DNA from: Planctomycetaceae bacterium
GTDB taxonomy: Bacteria > Planctomycetota > Planctomycetia > Pirellulales > Pirellulaceae
Assembly (NCBI GenBank): GCA_007124535.1
Contig: SLEY01000480.1
Location: forward strand, 1 to 21,084
Length of the DNA stretch: 21,084 bases
Reading direction: 5' to 3'
The position numbers and the translations under genes are program-made. Of this stretch, positions 1 through 8,546 are shown piece after piece (the stretch's first letter is position 1; each line of letters begins with the position of its first letter). The notes under the pieces were generated by a model. It had not been told where the DNA came from. It saw only the letters and a program-made list of their open reading frames with translations, and did not search any database.

Positions 1-3000
1 GGCCAGGACCATCGCACTAGCCGAAAGCGGCACGTCGATCGACCAGTCGTGCTGCACATGGAATGCCGAACGCGGGTTCCCCGCTGGCGGCTTGGGCGCG
101 CGGGGCGGAGCGGCAAAGGCCAGGGCCTGTCCCACGCGCCCTTCGACGGCCCGGGCTCCTTCGATCCGCCCGTGATTGCCGCGCCCCGATGCGTCTTGCG
201 CGTCCCCCTCCGCAAAGTTCATCCAGAGCACGAGCCGGGGATCCGACTTCTCCCGTTCTCCCGGACCCGCATACTGCCGCGCGATCTCCTCGGCGGCAAT
301 CGAGCCGTGATACACCCGCACCTCGTCGATCAGACCGGTATAGGGGAACGGCGCGGTGTACTCGCCCACGGGGCTGCCCGCATCTTCGCCGATCTCCATC
401 GGATTGTTGGGATCGGCGGTGATCAGACTCGGCGCCTCGCCGCTGGCCACCACCCGACCGTTGACGAACAGCTGCAGTTGCCGATCTTCGCTCAACACCC
501 CGGCCAGATGGACCCAACCGTCCGGCAGTGCTTCCGGGGCATGGACGGTGGCCAGTCGGCCTTCGTTGCGTACGGCGAAGCGCGGTCGGCCTTCGTCCAG
601 CAGCAGGGCGTAGCCATATCGGGCGCCGCCCCGAGCCAGGATCACTCCGTTGGGCCGCTCGGGTTGGACCCAGGCCAGCACGGCCACCGGTTTCCCCGTC
701 GGATTCAGACTGGGCGCATGGTCCACACAGACCCGCGCCGCAGCGGCTGCCGGGCGAGCCGGCGTCGCCGCCCCGTGGACCGGACCGCGCCGGCGGAGAT
801 GATCGGCCACTTCCGGAGCCTCCTTGTCGGACCTCCAAAGATGGTACTCCATCGGCGAAGTCCAACGGTAATACTGCGGCTTGCGCCCGTAGCCGTACAC
901 CTTCTGGTCATCGAAGACCAGGATCCGGCCCGACGGGGCGAACCGCCCGGCTTGCCAATACCCGCCGTGGCCGCCCGCGAAACTGCGGCCGAAGACCCAA
1001 TACGTCCGGTGCCACCAAGCGTCGTTCACAAAGCCTGCGGGAGAAAACAGATGAGCCTCCTCACCCCGGTGAACCGAACCCTGGGCTGCCGGGTCGCCGG
1101 AATGCGGACCCAACGCTTGGCGCCGGCCCTCCCGATCGAACACCTGCGACTTCATGTATATCCGCTGGCCGTCGCTCGACAGGATGTCGGCCGCGGCCAC
1201 CGGCATGTTCAGAACCCGGACATTCGCTTGCAGGTTTTCCTCCAGATCGGGATGCCGGTCGTCCATATGCGTGACGGTCAGCACCTGCCCGGTGAGCGGA
1301 TCGAGCCGATACAGCCAGAGGCCTCCGTCCAGGAACATATTCCTGCCGGCGACGAAGTGCAGCACGTCATCCTGCACCAGCACGCTGCCATGAACCGGCC
1401 ATACACTTTCCAGCCGGTCGAAGGCGATCAGCCGCTGGTCCATCGGTGCGGCGCGGAACCGCCAGACCAGGACGCCGTCGGCGGCACGCAGGCAATAGAC
1501 GTAGCCATCCGCCGAGCCGAACAGGGCGAGGCCCCGGTACAGCGTCGGCGGGGAATCGACCGGCCCGCCGGCCGTATAGCTCCACACTCGCCGTCCCTGG
1601 TTGGCATCGAGGGCGTGGACGGTATGCGTGTCCGGTGCAGCGACCAGCAACCGCTCGCCGGCGACCACGACGGCGGTCAGACGGCCGCCCAGTTCCGTTT
1701 CCCAGGCCATTTCCAGTTCGCTGGGCACGGCCGTTTCGGTTCGGCCGCTTCGCGACGGGTCGCAACGGTAGGTGGGCCAATCGCCCACGGACGGGGGCGG
1801 AACGTCGCCGCCGGCCATGTCGCCGTAGGCCGGCCCGCGCTCCAGCCGCTCCTCGCCCGCCGCCGCTTCCGGGATCCGCGGGCCGGCCGCCGCCGGGGCA
1901 AGGGCGTTGAATCCGTCCAACTTCGCCTCCGGATAACAGGCACACGGATGCTGCGGTGCGTAAATCAAACCGTTGCAGGGCATGATCCCGTACAGGCAGG
2001 CGCCGCGGACCCAATGATGGATCTCCCAGGTCTGGCGGTTGAAGTCCACGAACTCGATGCCCGTCCGCGAAGGTAACAGGTACTGATGCGTGGCCTTGGC
2101 CCGGTAGCAGCGGTGATGGAACCAATACGTGTCGACATCCGGATAGAACTCGTTCTTCACCTCGCCCGTCTTCACATCACGGCCGGTCCACACTCCCGAG
2201 TCGTTACCGCCGGCAATCGCGGCGGACCAGACCAACCCGCCGACCACCAGCAGATCTTCCGGCGAATTGTGACCGCCCCGATGATGCTCGCCCGTCCACA
2301 GCGTCTCTCCCGTATCGGCCGCCACCGCCGTCATCCGGCGATTGCCCCCGGCGAACAGGACCACCCCGTCAGATACCACCAGGTTGGGCGTGTAGCCCGG
2401 ATGGTTCAGGTTCCGTCCGGCGATCGGCTCCGATTCCCAACGCAGCGTTCCGTCGGTTCGGTCCAAGCACACCAGCCGCTCGCCGTCGTAGAGATACACG
2501 CCTTGGGAATCCACCGCCAGAGTCGACTGGGCGATTGGCATCTGCGCCTGCCACAGGGGGTCGCCGCCATTCGCCTCCAGGGCGACGATCGCGCGCTCCG
2601 CTTCCTGCCCCCACCGCCAATCGCGCCGATGCTGCCGCACCTGGGCCAAACTCTCGTAACCCGTCCCGTGCATTTCCGAATCGACCCCCTCGGGTCGCAC
2701 CACAGCGAACAACACCCCATCACAAACCAGGATCTCTTCGGTGGCCTGGGTGCCCGGATAGGTGCGAAGCGTTGCGCCCGTGGCAGCGTCCAAGGCGACC
2801 AGTGGCCCATCGACGTCCAGCACGGCATAGACCGTATCCCCGACGGCCACCAGCCGCCGCGCAAGTTGGGCCGGGCCGCTCTTCAAAGGCCACAGCTGCG
2901 TATGCCAGTTGGCGATCGGCCGCTTCCAAAGCGTCTGGCCGTTGAACGCGTCGCGAGCGATCAGTACCCACTGCGACGGCAGGAAGATCGAAGTCGGGCT

Positions 3001-3684
3001 CCCCTCGTCAATCACGTAGAACAACCGCCCGCCCGACGACACCACTGAACTGACGCTGGACATATGATCGTGGTGCCGCGACCAGCGCGGACCGGCAACC
3101 CATTGCAGCCGCCGCGGCGGCCCGACCGTATCGTGCGCCACCGGGTTGTTCGTCGCGTCGTACAGGGCATGCGTCCACTCGTCCATCTCCTCCGGACGGG
3201 GCTTGACCGTCTTGCTCCATACCCCCTCCTGGCGGATGTAGGCTACGCCGCCGGGGCACAGGACGCGCAGGATCTCGTCCATCGAGATACCCAACTCACC
3301 CGGCTCCTCAGCCAACACCAGATTGACCAGGTTGTCGATGTACGGCAGGCGGCTGCCGGCGATGCGGTCGATGGAAACCGGACCGTAAACCCCCAGCGAC
3401 TGCACGTGCCGCCGAGCGGCCGCGACCTGATCCCCATCCGCCGCCAAACCATGCACCCGGTAAGATTCGCCCGCCTGCAGGGCCGCGGTCAACCGGCCGT
3501 CGCCGCAGCCTAAATGAACGATAAGACCACCGGTCACACCGGTGATTTCCAGGATTTGCTGTGCCCGGGAAGACGGCTCCGGTTCCCCGGCCCGCAGCTC
3601 GACGCTCAGCCCACCGAACAGAAAGATTCCCGCGGCCAGAACGGCTGCCGGAATCACGCACCACGGATTACTTCGACGCCCCAT
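1..3684 (-). CDS. Exported methyltransferase-fold / PQQ-like beta-propeller / LamG protein (3' end off window)
   Basis: The frame is open for 1228 codons from the ATG at 3684 to the window edge, with no stop. GGAGG at 3691-3695 sits 6 nt upstream of the start. Residues 1-33 look like a signal peptide (hydrophobic core 10-28, possible cleavage after RAG). Residues 52-150 resemble a class I SAM-methyltransferase: VHLGCGDG at 56-63 is a full GxGxG loop, D83 is the likely ribose-binding acid after strand 2, and ILRVLCPGG at 138-146 matches the late motif. A propeller follows to about 630, with blades of the type 'ALDAATG' and 'LDRTDGTLRW'. It contains a Cys module (C526, C563, C570, C581, C583). 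A second propeller starts at DWPTYRCDPSRSG (635 on). A LamG/concanavalin-like domain spans about 993-1143 and a second begins near 1148. The propeller is PQQ-like by fold only; I see no basis for a quinoprotein enzyme. Function unknown; a surface glycan-binding role is inference. Confidence 0.9.
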   Translation of the reverse strand, partial: MGRRSNPWCVIPAAVLAAGIFLFGGLSVELRAGEPEPSSRAQQILEITGVTGGLIVHLGCGDGRLTAALQAGESYRVHGLAADGDQVAAARRHVQSLGVYGPVSIDRIAGSRLPYIDNLVNLVLAEEPGELGISMDEILRVLCPGGVAYIRQEGVWSKTVKPRPEEMDEWTHALYDATNNPVAHDTVGPPRRLQWVAGPRWSRHHDHMSSVSSVVSSGGRLFYVIDEGSPTSIFLPSQWVLIARDAFNGQTLWKRPIANWHTQLWPLKSGPAQLARRLVAVGDTVYAVLDVDGPLVALDAATGATLRTYPGTQATEEILVCDGVLFAVVRPEGVDSEMHGTGYESLAQVRQHRRDWRWGQEAERAIVALEANGGDPLWQAQMPIAQSTLAVDSQGVYLYDGERLVCLDRTDGTLRWESEPIAGRNLNHPGYTPNLVVSDGVVLFAGGNRRMTAVAADTGETLWTGEHHRGGHNSPEDLLVVGGLVWSAAIAGGNDSGVWTGRDVKTGEVKNEFYPDVDTYWFHHRCYRAKATHQYLLPSRTGIEFVDFNRQTWEIHHWVRGACLYGIMPCNGLIYAPQHPCACYPEAKLDGFNALAPAAAGPRIPEAAAGEERLERGPAYGDMAGGDVPPPSVGDWPTYRCDPSRSGRTETAVPSELEMAWETELGGRLTAVVVAGERLLVAAPDTHTVHALDANQGRRVWSYTAGGPVDSPPTLYRGLALFGSADGYVYCLRAADGVLVWRFRAAPMDQRLIAFDRLESVWPVHGSVLVQDDVLHFVAGRNMFLDGGLWLYRLDPLTGQVLTVTHMDDRHPDLEENLQANVRVLNMPVAAADILSSDGQRIYMKSQVFDREGRRQALGPHSGDPAAQGSVHRGEEAHLFSPAGFVNDAWWHRTYWVFGRSFAGGHGGYWQAGRFAPSGRILVFDDQKVYGYGRKPQYYRWTSPMEYHLWRSDKEAPEVADHLRRRGPVHGAATPARPAAAAARVCVDHAPSLNPTGKPVAVLAWVQPERPNGVILARGGARYGYALLLDEGRPRFAVRNEGRLATVHAPEALPDGWVHLAGVLSEDRQLQLFVNGRVVASGEAPSLITADPNNPMEIGEDAGSPVGEYTAPFPYTGLIDEVRVYHGSIAAEEIARQYAGPGEREKSDPRLVLWMNFAEGDAQDASGRGNHGRIEGARAVEGRVGQALAFAAPPRAPKPPAGNPRSAFHVQHDWSIDVPLSASAMVLA

Positions 3685-3690
3685 GATTCG

Positions 3691-3695
3691 CCTCC
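3691..3695 (-). promoter_or_regulatory. Ribosome binding site of the leftmost propeller/methyltransferase gene
   Basis: GGAGG on the minus strand, 6 nt before the ATG at 3684. It fixes the start immediately ahead of the hydrophobic signal sequence. Confidence 0.7.
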
Positions 3696-3765
3696 TTCAT
3701 CGACTTCCAGAGAGCAGGAAAACGCTGCGTTGAACGGCGGAGCAACGATCTTCCCAATGCCCACA

Positions 3766-3782
3766 CGCCACGTAACGTGGCG
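3766..3782. repeat. 17-bp palindrome
   Basis: CGCCACGT-A-ACGTGGCG: perfect 8-bp arms around one central base, about 80 bp upstream of the start at 3684. It could be an operator for a dimeric regulator, or form a 7-bp stem with a TAA loop. No T-run follows, so an intrinsic terminator is unlikely. Confidence 0.5.
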
Positions 3783-4031
3783 GCGTCCCGGCGCCCCAGC
3801 CACGCTTCGAGACCACCGGCACCCCGACCGCCAGCATGGAGTCCCTTGTAGCCCGCCCCATCACGGCTGTCAAGCAGCCGCGACGGAGGCCCTACCGCCA
3901 GGGCCCCCTTCTTCCCACGTCATGGAATACCTCCTGCCATGCCTCAGAAAACGCACCTCTCCAGCGGGGCAGAGCTTCCCTCCCAGCGTGTATTGACGGC
4001 GTTGCCGCCCAGGCGACCGGACTCCGGCCGT

Positions 4032-4262
4032 TCACTTGAGGCGCGCCGGCATGGGGGCCCCGGTTTGCTCGAGCCAGCGGCCGAGTTGCTTGTCAAGTCT
4101 CGCAGCCAGTTCCGGTTCTTCGCTGGCAAGGTTCTTCTGCTCACCCATGTCGTCCGTCATGATCAGCACGATATGAGGCGGCGCGGTGGCACGAGCATCG
4201 GAAGGACTAATGGCCAGCAGAAGCAACGTACCGAAAACAGCGATCGCGATGTGAAAAGGCAT
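4032..4262 (-). pseudogene. Internally deleted sulfatase remnant (76 codons, both termini present)
   Basis: The reading frame is intact from ATG 4262 to TGA 4032 but is far too short for a sulfatase, usually about 450-550 residues. Residues 1-26 form a signal peptide. PHIVLIMTDDMG (29-40) is the N-terminal strand of the sulfatase/alkaline phosphatase fold, whose DD binds the catalytic metal. From residue 41, EQKNLASEEPELAARL and the following WLEQTGAPMP match the extreme C-terminal tail, normally preceded by 'LYDLxxDPGE'. The whole core is missing, including CxPxR, the GKWHLG segment and the later metal ligands. Compared with the intact sulfatase at 10104-11528, about 400 residues are lost, without a frameshift. 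It cannot be a sulfatase. It could be a pure remnant or could still be translated as a small exported peptide. Only a weak GAGG lies about 9-11 nt upstream of the start. Confidence 0.8.
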
Positions 4263-4338
4263 AGCTCAAAGCCTCGAGGGGAAATATGGAATACGGGTAG
4301 CGAATGGCAATGTCAGATCCTGTCAGATATTCTCCGGT

Positions 4339-5838
4339 TCATGGATTGGAATCCTTCGGCCCCACCCGAACATACAGCCGGGCATGCGCCGGGACGCCTC
4401 GCGAGTCGCGGCGGGAGACGTGAACCAGATAGTCGCCCGGCTCCTGATATCGGTGAGTGACCTTCGCGTACCCGTCGGGCGCCAGCGGGGTGACGTTGCC
4501 GTCGGAGCGGGTGCGAACCGGCGGGCTGCCGTCGCCGAAATCCCAGACCTCCTCGCCCTCCGTCATCCGAAACGCCCGCACCTGGAACTCGACCGGATCG
4601 CCCGCCACGATGCCGAAGGTGGGAGCATACGTCGCATGCAAGGAGGGCGTATAGCGGTTCGGCCGCTCGGGGTCCAGGACCTGGACGTAGGCAAAGTCGT
4701 AGTCGACATTCCCCTGGCGATCGGTCACACGCAGGATCTCCGCGTACTTGCCCGGCGCCGGATACTTCCGCTCGACCCGCGCCCCGCTGGCCGTGGCGCC
4801 GTCGGTAAAGGTCCAGTGGTATTCGCGGATCGTCCCGCAGGCACTCCACGATTCGCTGCCGTCCAGTTCCACCGTGTCGCCGGCCCGGATCAACTGCTGC
4901 GGCCGGGCGCACGCCAGCACCGGCGGATCGACCTGCCGGCGATAGGCTTCGTGCAGAAAGGCATAGGCGTTCTGCAGACCCCACGCGCCGGACGGTTGCC
5001 GGCTGGAGATGTGAAAATGCAAATGCGCCCAGCCGCCGCTGGCGCCCTCCTTGCCCAACACGCCCAACCGCTGGCCCGGCTGCACCTCGCGCCCCGGGAC
5101 GATCTCCGCATCGATCGACTGGAAATGGCTGTAGCGGTAGTACCAGCCGCGTTCGTCGCGCAGGTAGACCACGTCATACCGAGGCCGTACCGGCGCGCCC
5201 TCGTCGTATTCGTCCAATACCGCCAAGCCCGACGAGACCACCAGACCGCCGGTCGCCGCGACGACCTCCACGCGGCCTTCTGCGCCGCCGATGTCCACGC
5301 CGTTGTGGTAGGCCACCTGCCGCGAGATCTGCGTCCCCGCGTCGATCGGCTCGATGTCGCTCCAGGTCAGCGTGGCGAACCAGCGCTGCCGGAGCGGATA
5401 GCGGAAGCTGCCCGGGCGCAGCAGCGGCGAGTCGGCGGGCCACAGCCGCAACCGCGCCGCGGCTTCCAACGCGTAATCTCGCCGTACATTGTCCACGTTG
5501 TATCCGGCCGTCACCGCGCAATCGATCCGGACGCCTCCCAGCATGATCGGCAAATGGTACAAGCCGGCCGACAGCGTGCCGACCTGGCCGTTCACCTCGA
5601 CCCGCACCTCGGTCCGGCGGACGGCGTGCCGGATCGGGTCGCGCGCTTCTTGCACATCCAGCAAGCGGACCGTGGCGGTGCTGCCATCGGCCAACTCCAC
5701 CGTGGTTTGCTGGCCGATCTCCAAGTCGACCACGCGGATCAGCGGTTCGTGAAACGGGCCGCCGGCCGCCACCGCCACGCCGCGGATCGGCCCCGCACAG
5801 CAAGCTGCGAAAGCCAACGCCAGAAATACTCGCATCAT
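4339..5838 (-). CDS. Exported M23-family metallopeptidase with two PKD-like domains
   Basis: 499 residues from the ATG at 5838. Upstream in-frame ATGs exist, but AGGAG at 5846-5850 is 7 nt away and the signal peptide begins here (MMRVFLALAFAACCAG). After a beta-rich region (about 35-160), the LytM/M23 zinc motifs are intact: HNGVD (H178, D182) fits HxGxD, YSHF gives H238, and HLHFH at 272-276 supplies HxH. M23 enzymes cut peptide cross-bridges in peptidoglycan or related peptides in the periplasm or outside. Residues about 317-389 and 404-491 are PKD-like Ig domains (EYHWTFTDG, VWDFGDGSP), typical of extracellular binding. The gene begins 29 bp after the stop of the propeller gene 5868-8546, so the two are likely cotranscribed. 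The substrate is not evident from sequence. Confidence 0.9.
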   Translation of the reverse strand: MMRVFLALAFAACCAGPIRGVAVAAGGPFHEPLIRVVDLEIGQQTTVELADGSTATVRLLDVQEARDPIRHAVRRTEVRVEVNGQVGTLSAGLYHLPIMLGGVRIDCAVTAGYNVDNVRRDYALEAAARLRLWPADSPLLRPGSFRYPLRQRWFATLTWSDIEPIDAGTQISRQVAYHNGVDIGGAEGRVEVVAATGGLVVSSGLAVLDEYDEGAPVRPRYDVVYLRDERGWYYRYSHFQSIDAEIVPGREVQPGQRLGVLGKEGASGGWAHLHFHISSRQPSGAWGLQNAYAFLHEAYRRQVDPPVLACARPQQLIRAGDTVELDGSESWSACGTIREYHWTFTDGATASGARVERKYPAPGKYAEILRVTDRQGNVDYDFAYVQVLDPERPNRYTPSLHATYAPTFGIVAGDPVEFQVRAFRMTEGEEVWDFGDGSPPVRTRSDGNVTPLAPDGYAKVTHRYQEPGDYLVHVSRRDSRGVPAHARLYVRVGPKDSNP

Positions 5839-5845
5839 CGCGTCG

Positions 5846-5850
5846 CTCCT
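5846..5850 (-). promoter_or_regulatory. Ribosome binding site deciding the M23 start
   Basis: AGGAG on the minus strand, 7 nt before the ATG at 5838. It favours this start over in-frame upstream starts that would overlap the preceding gene and bury the signal peptide. Confidence 0.7.
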
Positions 5851-5867
5851 CAGGAGAATTCGGGAGA

Positions 5868-8546
5868 CTATCGCTCGGGTGACCCCGGTTCCTCGGCGGG
5901 CGCGGTCCGCTCCCACACGGCCGGCACTCGCCGAGCCTCATCGCCGTAGGTTTGCGACACGATGAACCCGCTGGCCTGGGACACGTAGAACATCCGGCCG
6001 TTCGAGATCACCGCGCCCAGACACTCGCGGGAATCGATCGCCGGGCCGGTCGACACCAGTTCCCCCTCCGCGCCCAGATCGATCATGTCCATGTTCGCTC
6101 CCAACACGTAGGGCTCGGACAGCGTGAACCGGCAGCAGGCGTAATTGTGTCCCACGCCCGAGACCACTTGGCCCGTCTCGCGGTCGAAGACATTCCCCCG
6201 GCCCCGCAGGGCGTTGGAGAACACGAACCGCTCGCCGACCGTCACCACATTCAGCGCCGAAGTGACCGCATCGGACTGCCAGATCAGCGACCCGTCGCTG
6301 GCATCCAGGCACCAGACGAAGCGGTCGGTGGTGTCCTCCGACGCCCGGTTATGGCCGCCGATGTAGATCCGGCCGTCGCGACCGGACACCGTGCATTTGG
6401 CCGTGACGAAGTAATCGGTGGTCAGCCAGATCACTTCCCCGGTGGCCGGATCCAGGCAGGCGGTCAACCCGTTGTGGTCGGGCGGCAACCCCCGCCGCGC
6501 CCGCTGGCTGGCCGCGTAACCAAAGAACGTGGAGTAATACAGTCTGCCGTCCAGCAGGCACAGGCCACAGTCGTTGCCGCCCCGCCCGTATTCCGAGAAA
6601 TCCCGCTGCCAGACCAGTTCGCCGGTGTCCAGGTCCCAGGCCCAGATCAGGGGGCGATTGTCGCGCTGGTAATACGGGTTGTCGTTCGTATAGATGAAAC
6701 TCATCACCTCGCGGCCGTCCGGGGCCGGTTGCGGATCGCCGCGGAACGTAAACGCCCGCTCGCTGCCCTGCGCCGCATACTCGCCCGATCCGGACGCGTA
6801 GATCGCCACATTGTCATGCACCAGCGGCGGGAACTGCCGGCTCCAGCTGGGCGAACCCGTGAACGGCGCTTCCCAGATCAGCTCGCCCGTGGCCGCGTCC
6901 AGACACCGCACCCGCGACTCCCGTATCCCGACCTGCGGCACCAGCAGCCGGCCCTCGTAATACAGCGGCGATGTGAACGACAGATAGACGCCCGGCCAGT
7001 ACCGCCGCCACAGCAGCCGGCCCGTGTCCTGTTCGACCGCAATGATCTGACCCTCGGCCGTATGCGTATACATCCGCCCGCCACCGCACACCGGCAGATG
7101 CTTGACCGTCCCGGCCAGCCGCCGGGCCCAACGCATCCGCAACGGAAGCTCCAGGCCCTGCTGGTTGGCATTGGTCGAAGCGAAATCGGCGTAGTTCGTG
7201 TACCAATCGTATTCGGGCCCCGCCATCGGCCCGGCCAACGGGCTGCGGATCTCCTCGATCCCCAGCGATTCGGTCGGCAGTTCCGCCTGACCGCCCGCAC
7301 CGAATACGTACAGATAGCCGTCCTCGCCGGGCACGTACACGCGGCCACCCGCCACGGCCAAAGGCGCCGAAATCGGAGCCCCGAAGGCGGTCGGGTAAGC
7401 AGCCGCCTCGCCGCCCGCCAGCGGCACGACGTACAACCGGCCGTCCAAACCGCCATACACCACATGCTCCCCAGTCAGCACCGGAGGACTGATCGCGGCC
7501 GCCTCGCTCAACACTTCCGGCTCATCGGCGTCCAAACGATGCCGGCACAATCCACGACCCTGCTCGGGACGGACCCGGTAAATGTCCCCGTCGCGGATGC
7601 TGACCGAGGCGAACGACAGCAGGTCGGGCAGATTGATATAAGTCTCCGTCCCCGGCACAACCTGCGCCTCGACACCCTCGTCGGTCCGCCGCAACACATC
7701 CAAGCGGCCCGCATTGTCGCGGCGATGCCATTGCACGTACACATTCCCCGCTTCGTCCGCACTCTGCCCAAACGCGGCCGGGTACTCGCGGCCGTGGTAG
7801 GACGGAATGATCCCCAACGCACCCAACTCGGCCGACGCACCCCGGTCGTCCAGAAAGACGGTCCGGCCGCCGGCCGGAATCACGATCGTATCGCCGATCA
7901 ACGAAATATCGCGGGAGCACACGAAATGATCCCGCCACGTGACGCGGTCCCCGCGCGCCTCCAACCAATCCGCGCCGCTCCAGCGATCGCCATGGAAATC
8001 GACCACCTCCCGGACGAAATCCCAAGTCCACACGACCGTCCCGTCCGGCTCGACCGCATACACCTGCGCGCCCAGCGTGGCGAAATAGACTCGCCCGTTC
8101 CCGGCCGCCGGCGCCGAAAAGATCGGTTCCCCACAATCCAATTCCGTAACGACCTGGCCATTCTCGCGATCCAGCACATAGTAGTAGCCGGACATGGTTC
8201 CCAAGTGCAGGTACGGCCCGACGATCGCCGGAGACGAGACATTATTCACGTTGCCCGACCCGCCGCGGGTCGCGAACGTCCAGCGGACACTCAGCGTTTC
8301 CACGCAAATCGCGTGCACCACGCCCGAACCATCGACGGCGTAAACCGTCGCGGCGTCCACCGCCGGAGCCGCATAGATCCCATCGGTCAGCGGCACGGCC
8401 CCCAGCAGGCCCAGATCCGCCGGAATCTCAGCCGCCGGCACATTCCCCGACCGCAGCCCATTCCCCTGAAGTTGCCGCCACTCCGTACCGGCGGAAGCCA
8501 ACGGGCACCAAGAACACAACGCGAGCAAAAGGGTAAATCGAAACAT
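5868..8546 (-). CDS. Exported PQQ-like beta-propeller repeat protein
   Basis: 892 residues. GGGAGG lies 8 nt upstream of the ATG at 8546. Residues 1-19 are a clean signal peptide (FTLLLALCSWCPLASA). The rest is a long series of propeller blades with the alternation 'YAVDGSG', 'YVLDRENGQV', 'CLDAATGELIWEA', 'AWDLDTGELVWQR', 'CLDPATGEVIW' and 'CLDASDGSLIW', enough for two propellers. There is no methyltransferase domain, unlike the other two propeller genes here. Near the C-terminus (about 800-860), YACCRFTLSEP, DMIDLG and RECLGAVISNG correspond to the Cys module of the other two (C804, C805, C842), but the final CxC is missing. The gene probably heads an operon with the M23 peptidase 29 bp downstream. 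Its 5' flank contains the 9-bp minisatellite. Biochemical role unknown; the BamB-like fold label says nothing about substrate. Confidence 0.9.
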   Translation of the reverse strand: MFRFTLLLALCSWCPLASAGTEWRQLQGNGLRSGNVPAAEIPADLGLLGAVPLTDGIYAAPAVDAATVYAVDGSGVVHAICVETLSVRWTFATRGGSGNVNNVSSPAIVGPYLHLGTMSGYYYVLDRENGQVVTELDCGEPIFSAPAAGNGRVYFATLGAQVYAVEPDGTVVWTWDFVREVVDFHGDRWSGADWLEARGDRVTWRDHFVCSRDISLIGDTIVIPAGGRTVFLDDRGASAELGALGIIPSYHGREYPAAFGQSADEAGNVYVQWHRRDNAGRLDVLRRTDEGVEAQVVPGTETYINLPDLLSFASVSIRDGDIYRVRPEQGRGLCRHRLDADEPEVLSEAAAISPPVLTGEHVVYGGLDGRLYVVPLAGGEAAAYPTAFGAPISAPLAVAGGRVYVPGEDGYLYVFGAGGQAELPTESLGIEEIRSPLAGPMAGPEYDWYTNYADFASTNANQQGLELPLRMRWARRLAGTVKHLPVCGGGRMYTHTAEGQIIAVEQDTGRLLWRRYWPGVYLSFTSPLYYEGRLLVPQVGIRESRVRCLDAATGELIWEAPFTGSPSWSRQFPPLVHDNVAIYASGSGEYAAQGSERAFTFRGDPQPAPDGREVMSFIYTNDNPYYQRDNRPLIWAWDLDTGELVWQRDFSEYGRGGNDCGLCLLDGRLYYSTFFGYAASQRARRGLPPDHNGLTACLDPATGEVIWLTTDYFVTAKCTVSGRDGRIYIGGHNRASEDTTDRFVWCLDASDGSLIWQSDAVTSALNVVTVGERFVFSNALRGRGNVFDRETGQVVSGVGHNYACCRFTLSEPYVLGANMDMIDLGAEGELVSTGPAIDSRECLGAVISNGRMFYVSQASGFIVSQTYGDEARRVPAVWERTAPAEEPGSPER

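Larger units (their letters stand above)
3685..4031. other. Spacer between the sulfatase remnant and the methyltransferase/propeller gene
   Basis: 347 bp without a convincing gene. Short open frames exist on both strands. One minus-strand frame running into the next gene's start reads through ALWKSMKEANHG and then stops, but it has no credible start and no recognisable family. The only structure I see is the palindrome at 3766-3782. The promoter of the downstream gene could lie here, but no clear -35/-10 pair is visible. Confidence 0.5.

Noticed and set aside
49..2076. 675-codon plus-strand open frame, and similar long plus-strand frames at 2086-3048, 4384-5949, 5952-8714 and 16141-18858
   Set aside because: Antisense to well-supported minus-strand genes with recognisable domains; their composition is the usual GC-rich shadow.
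5868..8546. Quinoprotein dehydrogenase
   Set aside because: Only the PQQ-like propeller repeat is seen; the quinoprotein active-site pattern, such as an adjacent Cys-Cys disulfide in the right setting and a cytochrome domain, is not evident. The CC at 804-805 is near the C-terminus in the shared Cys module.
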